A stretch of DNA of 17,396 nucleotides, taken from NCBI GenBank assembly GCA_015655035.1, contig JAATFS010000331.1, positions 1 to 17,396 on the forward strand, in the 5' to 3' direction. The stretch is from Lysobacterales bacterium. Lineage in GTDB: Bacteria > Pseudomonadota > Gammaproteobacteria > Xanthomonadales > Xanthomonadaceae. Both the position numbers and the translations under genes were made by a program. How positions within the stretch are numbered: the first letter of the stretch is position 1; each line of letters opens with the position of its first letter. This document shows positions 7,204 through 13,888 of the stretch, piece by piece. The notes under the pieces are model-generated. The model had not been told where the DNA came from. It saw nothing but the letters and a program-made list of their open reading frames with translations, and did no database searches.

Positions 7204-8319
7204 TCAGCGCGGCGCGCGGTAGCCTCCGGGCACGCCACGCGGCGACAGGACCAGCTGCCACAACTGGGAATGGCGGCTGCGGAACGTGGCCATCGAGCCG
7301 GCCAGATAGAACCGCCACATCCGCCGGAACCGCTCGTCGTAGCGCGCATCCAGCCCCTGCCAGCGCGACTCGATATTGTGCCGCCACGCCTGCAGAGTAA
7401 GGTCGTAGTCGGTACCGAAGTTGTGCCAATCCTCCATCACGAACAGCCCTTCGATGGCATGGGTGATCTGCTGCGGCGACGGCAGCATCGAGTTGGGAAA
7501 GATGTAGCGCGCGATCCACGGGTCGGTGTGGTGGCGAGTGACATTGGTGCCGATGGTGTGCAGCAGGAACAGCCCATCCGGTGCCAGCGCGCGCTGCGCC
7601 ACCTCGAAATAGCGCCGATAGTTCTTGTCGCCGACATGCTCGAACATGCCGACCGAGAAGATCGCATCGAAGCGCTCGTCCAACTCGCGATAATCCTGCA
7701 AGCGGATCTCGATCGGCAACCCGGCGCACAGCGCGCGGGCGTACTCGGCCTGCTCGGACGAGATCGTCACTCCAACTCCTTCCACACCATAGCGCTCGGC
7801 GGCGAATTTGAGCGCCTCGCCCCAGCCGCAGCCGATATCGAGCACGCGCTGGCCCGGACGCAGCCTCAGCTTGCGGCAGATCAGGTCCAGCTTGGCTTCC
7901 TGCGCGGCGTCCAGGTCCAGGCTCTGGGCCCAGTAGCCGCAGCTGTAGACCAAGCGCTTGCCCAGCATCGCCGCGTACAGATCATTGCCGAGGTCGTAGT
8001 GGCGGCGCCCCACCTCGTAGCTTCGCTGTCCGGCCTGGGGATTGGTCAGCCGTGCGCGCAGCGCGTCGGCGATTTCGCCCAGACCGTGCACGCGCTCGTC
8101 CAGACGAGCGGTCATCACCTTGTACAGGAACACGTCCAGTTCGACCGCGTCCCACCACCCGTCCATGTAGCTTTCGCCCAGGCCCAGTGATCCCTGCGCC
8201 AGCACCCGCGCGTAGAAATGCGGGTCGTGCACCACGAGGTCCTGCGCCCGCCCTCCACCGATTGCGATATCCGCTTCGGCAAGCAGTGTCTCCACCCGGC
8301 GTTGCAGTCGATCATTCAT
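7204..8319 (-). CDS. cfa: Cyclopropane-fatty-acyl-phospholipid synthase
   Basis: A 371-residue SAM-dependent methyltransferase that converts cis double bonds in membrane phospholipid acyl chains to cyclopropane rings at the inner face of the membrane, usually in stationary phase or acid stress. The SAM-binding motif VLDIGCGWG lies at 159-167 and the family block HYDLGNDLY at 108-115. Residues matching the E. coli active site are all present with a constant offset of 12: C127 (YSCGYW), E227 (GMFEHVG), H254 (LLHTIG) and Y305 (GTDYD), so the enzyme should be active. The ATG at 8319 has GGGAAAGAG just upstream. It starts 18 bases after the stop of the lipoprotein gene, so the two are very probably co-transcribed; marR follows downstream. 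Confidence 0.96.
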   Translation of the reverse strand: MNDRLQRRVETLLAEADIAIGGGRAQDLVVHDPHFYARVLAQGSLGLGESYMDGWWDAVELDVFLYKVMTARLDERVHGLGEIADALRARLTNPQAGQRSYEVGRRHYDLGNDLYAAMLGKRLVYSCGYWAQSLDLDAAQEAKLDLICRKLRLRPGQRVLDIGCGWGEALKFAAERYGVEGVGVTISSEQAEYARALCAGLPIEIRLQDYRELDERFDAIFSVGMFEHVGDKNYRRYFEVAQRALAPDGLFLLHTIGTNVTRHHTDPWIARYIFPNSMLPSPQQITHAIEGLFVMEDWHNFGTDYDLTLQAWRHNIESRWQGLDARYDERFRRMWRFYLAGSMATFRSRHSQLWQLVLSPRGVPGGYRAPR

Positions 8320-8337
8320 CGCTCTTTCCCGCCGGCC

Positions 8338-9177
8338 TCAGCGCGCGAACAGCTCCGCATAGTCCGGCGCCACCCAAGGCAACAACACACTCACCGGCAC
8401 ATCCACGGTCTGGGTTCCGTCCGAATACGGCCCCACCTGGTACGGCGGGAACACGAACCGTACCGCGCCGATCTTGCCCGATGCATCCAGCAGTGGCTGG
8501 AACTGGGAAAAATTCTCTGCCTTGGGCGCGGTGCCCTCGGCGATCATCTTGTCGGCCGACGCGACCAGCGAGGCATGCTCCTGCGGCTCAAGCTTGTCGG
8601 CGACCGCGCGCGCTTCCGCAGCCGCATGCAGCTGGGCGCTGACATACCGCCCGATTTCGACCCAGCCCTGCGCATTGGGTACCAGGGCCTCGGAAGTGAG
8701 CAAGCGCTGCTGTTGCGGCAACCAGACGAACCGCGCCACCAGCGGCTGGCCGTGGGCGCCACCGGTGTACTGGCTGCCTTCGGCGGACACCACCACCAGC
8801 GCCGACGTATCCAGCGGCTTCTCGACGTTCAACGACAACTCGTAGGGCGCACTGGGCTTGTCGTTACCCAATCCGTCCACCGCCTGGGTCAGTTCGGCGC
8901 GTGCGGCGCCGACGTAATCGCGTACTACCTTCACCAACCCGGGATATCGCTCCAGCCCTGGCGGGAAACTGACGCCAACCACGTAGGCCGGCGTGCGCTC
9001 CATCACATCCTGCAACGGGCCATCGACGCCCGTCGCTGCCGCCGCGGTTGCCGCAGCGTCTGTCGGTGCAGCGGCCGGCTCCGTGGCCGCGGGTGCATCC
9101 GGCGCGCGCTGGCAACCCGCCAGGAGGGACAACGCCAATACTCCGCTCAGTTGCATTTGCTTGCACGCACGCACCAT
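8338..9177 (-). CDS. Lipoprotein with DUF4163/DUF3298 (RsiV/PdaC-like) domain
   Basis: A 279-residue predicted lipoprotein of unknown function. The N-terminus MVRACKQMQLSGVLALSLLAGC ends in a lipobox (LAGC, C22), followed by an Ala/Pro/Thr-rich linker to about residue 50. The folded part carries the DUF3298 hallmark YTGGAHG (137-143) inside LVVVSAEGSQYTGGAHG, and ends PYSDGTQTVDVPVSVLLPW, typical of RsiV/PdaC-like extracytoplasmic domains. Related domains occur in an anti-sigma factor that binds lysozyme (RsiV) and in a peptidoglycan deacetylase, but nothing here fixes such a role. The ATG at 9177 is chosen because AGGAG lies 10 bases before it; an in-frame ATG at 9210 has less support. It sits 57 bp after the GNAT gene and 18 bp before cfa. 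Confidence 0.85.
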   Translation of the reverse strand: MVRACKQMQLSGVLALSLLAGCQRAPDAPAATEPAAAPTDAAATAAAATGVDGPLQDVMERTPAYVVGVSFPPGLERYPGLVKVVRDYVGAARAELTQAVDGLGNDKPSAPYELSLNVEKPLDTSALVVVSAEGSQYTGGAHGQPLVARFVWLPQQQRLLTSEALVPNAQGWVEIGRYVSAQLHAAAEARAVADKLEPQEHASLVASADKMIAEGTAPKAENFSQFQPLLDASGKIGAVRFVFPPYQVGPYSDGTQTVDVPVSVLLPWVAPDYAELFAR

Positions 9178-9234
9178 CGCGCCCCTTCTCCTAGAATGAT
9201 TTGGGATCATCGTGTCGTTATCGGCCAGAGGGTC

Positions 9235-9522
9235 TCAGGCCAGCAACGCCTGCCACTCGGGATGACGCCGGAAGTATGCACCCGCATAGGTACATTCCGG
9301 TACTACTTTGTAGTCCTGCGCCCGCGCGAACGTGAGCGCTGCCTCCACCAGCGCAGCCGCAATGCCCCGGCCACCGATGACCGTAGGCACGTTGGTGTGG
9401 GTGATCGTCAGCAGGCGATCTTCCAGCCGGTAATCCAGCTGTGCGCGCTGTCCGTCCTGCTCCAGCCAGAAATAATGCTGGCCGAGGTCGTGCTCGACGT
9501 CAGGCAATCCAGTTGAACTCAT
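9235..9522 (-). CDS. Small GNAT-like N-acetyltransferase (YjdJ/YidJ type)
   Basis: A 95-residue protein of the short Gcn5-related acetyltransferase-like family. It contains LTITHTNVPTVIGGRGIAAA, in which the GGRGIAAALVEAAL stretch (50-63) corresponds to the acetyl-CoA pyrophosphate-binding loop and helix. The family end motif VVPECTYAGAYFRRHPEW lies at 73-90. These proteins are about 90-100 residues long, so this one is full length. Substrate and role are unknown. The start ATG at 9522 has GAGGG about 8 bases upstream. The open frame runs on further upstream over the rhomboid gene in another frame, but that part is spurious. The gene follows the rhomboid gene by 68 bp and precedes the lipoprotein gene by 57 bp, so co-transcription is possible. 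Confidence 0.88.
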   Translation of the reverse strand: MSSTGLPDVEHDLGQHYFWLEQDGQRAQLDYRLEDRLLTITHTNVPTVIGGRGIAAALVEAALTFARAQDYKVVPECTYAGAYFRRHPEWQALLA

Positions 9523-9590
9523 GGATACATCCCTCGGGGAAGAGAGCGGAAGTCTGACGCCGCCACTGCTGCGCCGACGTGAAGAATCGC

Positions 9591-10199
9591 CTAGCCGAAG
9601 GTCGGATTGGCCAGCCTCTCGAGAAACACCTGCCATATCCGTGGCTCCATGATCAGCATGAACATGATGCCGAACGCGGCGCCGGCCAGGTGCGCACTGT
9701 GGTTGACGTGATCGCCGCCACGGCGATCCATCCACAGGCTGTAGCCGACGTAGAACACTGCGTAGATGATCGCTGGGGCCGGAATGAACAGCACCAGGAT
9801 GATGGTCCACGGTGAGAGCAGGATGTAGGCGAACAACACCGCCGATACCGCCCCGGAGGCGCCCAGGCTCATGTAGCCAGGGTTCTTCTGGTTCTTCAGA
9901 TAACTGGGCAGGATCGATACCACCAATGCCGCCAGGTAGAACAGCGGGTAGGTCAGCACGCTGCCGGTCAGCCGTGCCATCAGCTGTTCGATCTGACGCC
10001 CGAAGAAATACAGCGTGATCATGTTGAACAGCAGATGCGCAAAGTCGGCATGGATGAACCCGTAGGTCACCAACCGGTCGTACTGTTTGTTCCGTTCCAC
10101 CGCCGGCGGCCACAGCACCAGGCGGTCGGCCAGCTTGCGATTGTTGAAAGCCAGCCACGACACCACGGCGGTGATGGCGATCAGGATCAGGGTAATCAT
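9591..10199 (-). CDS. Rhomboid-family intramembrane serine protease
   Basis: A 202-residue polytopic inner-membrane protease that cleaves transmembrane segments of other proteins. The catalytic dyad is present: S115 in the motif GASGA (113-117) and H170 in NHSAHLAGAAFG. The HLLFN motif (H55, N59) that helps form the oxyanion hole is also there. About six hydrophobic segments are seen, at roughly residues 1-18, 50-68, 82-98, 112-128, 130-156 and 165-184. The length fits the minimal six-helix bacterial form, with no extra cytoplasmic domain. The start ATG at 10199 lacks a strong ribosome binding site. It follows the POT transporter gene on the same strand by 104 bp. Its substrate cannot be inferred from the neighbours. 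Confidence 0.94.
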   Translation of the reverse strand: MITLILIAITAVVSWLAFNNRKLADRLVLWPPAVERNKQYDRLVTYGFIHADFAHLLFNMITLYFFGRQIEQLMARLTGSVLTYPLFYLAALVVSILPSYLKNQKNPGYMSLGASGAVSAVLFAYILLSPWTIILVLFIPAPAIIYAVFYVGYSLWMDRRGGDHVNHSAHLAGAAFGIMFMLIMEPRIWQVFLERLANPTFG

Positions 10200-10303
10200 C
10201 TAATGCAGGTCATCCATTCGGTGATTTAATGGACCACAAGGCCGCGCCGCGCCGGACAGGCCCCGTGATGGGGAGGCAAAGTGTATGCCGAGACGTGGCC
10301 GGC

Positions 10304-11854
10304 TCAGGCCAGTCGGTAGTTGTCGACCATGCGGTAGCGGCGTGCATACCCACCGAACGCCAGCGCCGCCACGAACGCGAAGGCGGCGAAGAAGAACATC
10401 AGGAACGCCGCCTCGCTGAGGCCGGTGGCGGAGATCTGCGAGGTCACCGTGTCGTTGCGCACCGCCGCGTTGGACAACAGCACCCACAGGTTGCCGACGG
10501 TGGTGGTGAGGTTCCAGAAGCTCATCACGACGCCCTTCATGGCCGGTGGCGCCTGGCTATAGGCGAACTCCAGCCCGGTTGCCGACACCAGCACCTCGCC
10601 GAAGGTCAGCAACGCGTAGGGCAGGATCTGCCAGGCGATCGAGATCGCGTCGCCGCCGTCCATTGCCACCTGCAAGGCCCCGACCACCACCCAGGCCACG
10701 CCGCTGAAGGCGATACCGGCGGTCATCCGTCGCAGCGCCGTGGGCTCGTAGCCGGCCTTGCGCAGCAGCGGGTACAGCACCAGGTTGTTGAACGGAATCA
10801 GCAGCATCACCAGCGCCGGGTTCAGCGCCTGCATCTGCGACGCGCTGAACCACTGCGGCATCACCATCTGCTGGCCCTGCAACACCCAGGTGGACGCCTT
10901 CTGGTCGAACAGCGAGAAAAACGGCGTGGTCAGCGCAAACACCACCAGCACCCGCAACACCGAGCGCACGCCGTCGACCGCAGCGTCCGGATGCAAGGCC
11001 CGCGCTCGCTCCAGCTGCCACCAGGTAGCGCCGCCCACGCCAGCCAGCAATACCACCAGCGCCAGGCAAAGACACGCGACGATGCCCAGCTTCCCGATCA
11101 GGCCAAAGCAGGCCAGCGCCAGCAGCACCGCGCACGCTGCCAGCATCAGCCCGGCGCCGCCCTGGCCCGGCGCGTGCGCCAACAGCGCGGTACGCACCAC
11201 ATTGGCGAACGAATGCGGGTCCTTCGGCGGCAGCGGCACCCGCACGTAGCGCTTACGGCCAAGCCAGAACACCAGGGTCGCCGCCAACATCAGGATGCCA
11301 GGGATGCCGAACGCCCAGGCCGGCCCCAGGTTCTTCAATGCCAGCGGGATCAGTAGCGAGGCGAGCAACGAACCAAAATTGATGATCCAGTAGAAGGCGT
11401 CGAACACCATCCTGGCCCGATGCTTGTTCGACTGGTCGAACTGGTCGCCCATGAACGAGGCCACCAGTGGCTTGATTCCACCGGCGCCCAGCGCGATCAG
11501 CCCCAGCCCCAGGAAGAAGCCGCCCCGGCTGCCCTCGAACAGCGCCAGGCAGGCATGACCGGCGCAATAGACCAGGCTGAACCACAGGATGGTGTGGTAC
11601 TTGCCGAAGAAGCGGTCGGCCAGCCAGCCGCCCAGCAGCGGGAAGAAATACACTCCGATCATGAAGCTGTGCATGATGTCCTTGGCCTCGGCCTCGCGGC
11701 CGGGCGTGGTCACCTCCTGTAGCAACAGCGAGGTGATCAGGAACTGCACCAGGATGTTGCGCATCCCGTAGAAACTGAAGCGCTCGCACGCCTCGTTGCC
11801 GATGATGTAGGGAATCTGCCGTGGCAACGGCGCGGCAGCGGTGGTCGTCGTCAA
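10304..11854 (-). CDS. POT/PTR2-family proton-dependent oligopeptide transporter
   Basis: A 516-residue inner-membrane symporter of the major facilitator superfamily that imports di- and tripeptides with protons. The proton-coupling signature ExxERFxYYG appears as EACERFSFYG (residues 21-30). Other PTR2 hallmarks are LGGWLADRFFGKYHTI, GAGGIKPLVASFMGDQF and FYWIINFGSLLASLLIP. The many hydrophobic stretches fit the usual 12-14 helices. The start is taken as TTG at 11854, which gives MTTTTAAAPLPRQIPYIIG; the next in-frame ATG is at residue 31, inside the signature region, so it is too late. The ribosome binding site is weak. The gene is divergent from a secreted M14 peptidase across a 198-bp spacer, which suggests joint use in peptide scavenging (inference). 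Confidence 0.95.
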   Translation of the reverse strand: MTTTTAAAPLPRQIPYIIGNEACERFSFYGMRNILVQFLITSLLLQEVTTPGREAEAKDIMHSFMIGVYFFPLLGGWLADRFFGKYHTILWFSLVYCAGHACLALFEGSRGGFFLGLGLIALGAGGIKPLVASFMGDQFDQSNKHRARMVFDAFYWIINFGSLLASLLIPLALKNLGPAWAFGIPGILMLAATLVFWLGRKRYVRVPLPPKDPHSFANVVRTALLAHAPGQGGAGLMLAACAVLLALACFGLIGKLGIVACLCLALVVLLAGVGGATWWQLERARALHPDAAVDGVRSVLRVLVVFALTTPFFSLFDQKASTWVLQGQQMVMPQWFSASQMQALNPALVMLLIPFNNLVLYPLLRKAGYEPTALRRMTAGIAFSGVAWVVVGALQVAMDGGDAISIAWQILPYALLTFGEVLVSATGLEFAYSQAPPAMKGVVMSFWNLTTTVGNLWVLLSNAAVRNDTVTSQISATGLSEAAFLMFFFAAFAFVAALAFGGYARRYRMVDNYRLA

Positions 11855-11990
11855 AGGGCGATCCCGTAGGCAAAAACGTGGCGCCTAGCGTATCCGCACA
11901 GCCGCCCGCCCGGCCAGCACCATGACAATACCCCTGGCGTGTGCCCTGCACCTTCGACCCCGAACCGGCCCATCCATGCCGCACTGCAGA

Positions 11991-12019
11991 TTGGCCTGGC
12001 CGCCGCGCTCGGCTAGATT
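11991..12019 (+). promoter_or_regulatory. Sigma-70 promoter of the M14 peptidase gene
   Basis: TTGGCC (11991-11996) and TAGATT (12014-12019) are separated by the ideal 17 bp; each matches its consensus box at 4 or more positions. Transcription would start near 12026, leaving a leader of about 27 bases before the ATG at 12053. No equally good promoter was seen for the divergent POT gene. Confidence 0.55.
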
Positions 12020-12052
12020 GTTCCGATCCCCCTGCGACGAACGGATTCCTGG

Positions 12053-13825
12053 ATGGCTCGTTTCACCCGCCTGGCGCTGTGCCTGTTATTAAGCGCAACG
12101 TGTTTCCCCTGCGTCGCCGCCGCGCCTGCGCTGGGTACGCTCTCCGAACGCAGTGGATTCGAACGCACAGGCCGCTACGACGAGGTCATCGCACTCTGTG
12201 AAGCGTTCGCCCAGCGCTATCCGCAGGCAGTGCGCTGCATCCAGTTCGGCACCACGCCGGAAGGCCGCCCAATGAAGGCATTGGTGGCCTCCACCAGCGG
12301 CACGCTCGATGCCGCCGAGGCCGCGCGCCGGCAGTTGCCGGTGGTGTTGATCCAGGGCGGGATCCACGCAGGCGAGATCGAAGGCAAGGACGCCGGCTTC
12401 CTGGCGCTGCGCCAGCTATTGGACGGTAGCGCCGGCAAGCACGCACTGGACCAGCTGGTATGGGTGTTTGTGCCGGTGTTCAACGTCGATGGACACGAGC
12501 GCTTTGGCGCCTGGAACCGCCCCAATCAACGCGGCCCCGAGGAAATGGGCTGGCGCACTACCGCGCAGAACTTCAATCTCAACCGCGACTACGTCAAGGC
12601 CGACGCGCCGGAAATGCAGGCGATGCTGCGCCTGATCGATCAATGGGACCCGTTGATGTACGTGGACCTGCACACCACCGATGGCGCCCAGTTCGAACAC
12701 GACGTCTCGGTGGAGGTCGAACCCGTGCATGCCGGCGACGAGGTTCTGCGCGGCGACGGTACCCGCTGGCGCGATGCGGTGATTGCCGACCTCGCCCGCC
12801 AGGGATCGTTGCCGCTGCCTTATTATCCCGCGTTCGTGGTCGATGACGATCCGGCGTCGGGGTTCGAAGACAGCGTGTCGCCGCCGCGCTTTTCCCATGG
12901 CTACTTCCTGCTGCGCAACCGCTTCGGCATGTTGGTCGAAACCCATTCCTGGAAGACCTATCCGGTGCGCGTGCAGATCATGCGCAACGCTATCGTCTCG
13001 GTACTGGAGCAGGCCGCACACCATGGCGCGCAGTGGCGCGGCGACGCGCTGGCCGCCGATCAGCGTGCGCGCCAGTCCGCCGGCCAGCCGCAGCCGCTGA
13101 GCTATGTCACTGCCGACAGTCCGCGCACGGTGGAGTTCCGGGGCTATGCCTATACCCGTACCCGGTCGGATATCTCTGGCGCGCTGATGACGCGCTATGA
13201 CGAACGCACGCCGCAGATCTGGAAGATACCGTTGCGTGACCAGATCGGCCCCGGCATCGTGGTCGATGCGCCGCGCGGCGGATATCTGGTGCCGGCCGCG
13301 CATGCGGGCTGGGTCGCCGACAAACTTCGCCTGCACGGCGTTGCCTTCCATCCGCTGCAACGCACCGGCGAGTTGTCGGTACAGGTCTTCCGCGCCGACG
13401 AGGCTACTTTTTCCGCACAGCCAACCGAGGGCCACCAACGCCTGACCGTCACCGGCCAATGGCGACCCGAACCCCAGGCGCTGGCACCCGGCTCGCTGTT
13501 CGTGCCGATCGCCCAACCCAAGGCCCGCCTGGTGATGGCGCTGCTGGAACCGCAGGCGCCGGATTCGCTGCTGCAATGGGGCGAGTTCAACAACGCCTTC
13601 GAGCGCAAGGAGTACATGGAAGACTACGTGGCCGAAGATGTGGCCCGGCAAATGCTGGCCGCCGATCCCCGGTTGAAGGACGAGTTCGCACATCGGCTGG
13701 CCAACGACCCCGCATTCGCCGGCGACCCGCGCGCCCGGCTCGAATTCTTTTCCCGGCGCCACCCCTCGTGGGATGCGCGCTACCGCCTGTATCCGGTGAT
13801 GCGCAGCGACGACGCGTCGCTTTGA
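12053..13825 (+). CDS. M14-family zinc carboxypeptidase, exported
   Basis: A 590-residue metallopeptidase. The zinc ligands of the M14 family are visible: H105 and E108 in GGIHAGEIEGKD, and H207 in YVDLHTTDG. Substrate-binding N177-R178 occur in FNLNRDY, and the likely catalytic glutamate is E296 in MLVETHSWKTY. A signal peptide covers about residues 1-24 (RLALCLLLSATCFPCVAAA), so the enzyme should act in the periplasm or outside. After the catalytic domain, which ends near residue 330, about 260 residues of beta-rich sequence of unknown function follow. The exact specificity (carboxypeptidase or cell-wall peptide hydrolase) cannot be told. The ATG at 12053 fits the promoter and the signal peptide. 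It is divergent from the POT transporter and 63 bp upstream of the glucosidase gene, with a small hairpin between. Confidence 0.9.
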   Translation: MARFTRLALCLLLSATCFPCVAAAPALGTLSERSGFERTGRYDEVIALCEAFAQRYPQAVRCIQFGTTPEGRPMKALVASTSGTLDAAEAARRQLPVVLIQGGIHAGEIEGKDAGFLALRQLLDGSAGKHALDQLVWVFVPVFNVDGHERFGAWNRPNQRGPEEMGWRTTAQNFNLNRDYVKADAPEMQAMLRLIDQWDPLMYVDLHTTDGAQFEHDVSVEVEPVHAGDEVLRGDGTRWRDAVIADLARQGSLPLPYYPAFVVDDDPASGFEDSVSPPRFSHGYFLLRNRFGMLVETHSWKTYPVRVQIMRNAIVSVLEQAAHHGAQWRGDALAADQRARQSAGQPQPLSYVTADSPRTVEFRGYAYTRTRSDISGALMTRYDERTPQIWKIPLRDQIGPGIVVDAPRGGYLVPAAHAGWVADKLRLHGVAFHPLQRTGELSVQVFRADEATFSAQPTEGHQRLTVTGQWRPEPQALAPGSLFVPIAQPKARLVMALLEPQAPDSLLQWGEFNNAFERKEYMEDYVAEDVARQMLAADPRLKDEFAHRLANDPAFAGDPRARLEFFSRRHPSWDARYRLYPVMRSDDASL

Positions 13826-13830
13826 ATCCA

Positions 13831-13847
13831 GCGGGGCCATCCCCCGC
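13831..13847 (+). terminator. Small GC hairpin between the M14 peptidase and glucosidase genes
   Basis: GCGGGG (13831-13836) pairs with CCCCGC (13842-13847) across a 5-base loop, 6 bases after the peptidase stop codon. There is no T-run, so it may only weaken read-through. Confidence 0.35.
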
Positions 13848-13888
13848 GACAGCCCCCTTGAGTTGGACTCGGCAACAAGGAAAGCGAT

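Noticed and set aside
6568..8190. 540-codon plus-strand frame opposite marR and cfa
   Set aside because: It overlaps two well-identified genes and its sequence is rich in Arg, Gln, His and Val with no family motif: a shadow frame.
9196..9210. Short palindrome ATGAT-5-ATCAT upstream of the lipoprotein gene
   Set aside because: Five-base arms occur often by chance, and no good promoter boxes accompany it.
9235..10158. Apparent 307-residue fusion of an unknown N-terminal region to the small acetyltransferase
   Set aside because: The N-terminal part is the rhomboid gene read in another frame. The acetyltransferase has its own ATG at 9522 with a ribosome binding site and is full length from there.
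10200..10303. Possible terminator or promoter between the POT and rhomboid genes
   Set aside because: Only a 4-bp stem (CCCC/GGGG) without a T-run and no convincing -35/-10 pair were found.
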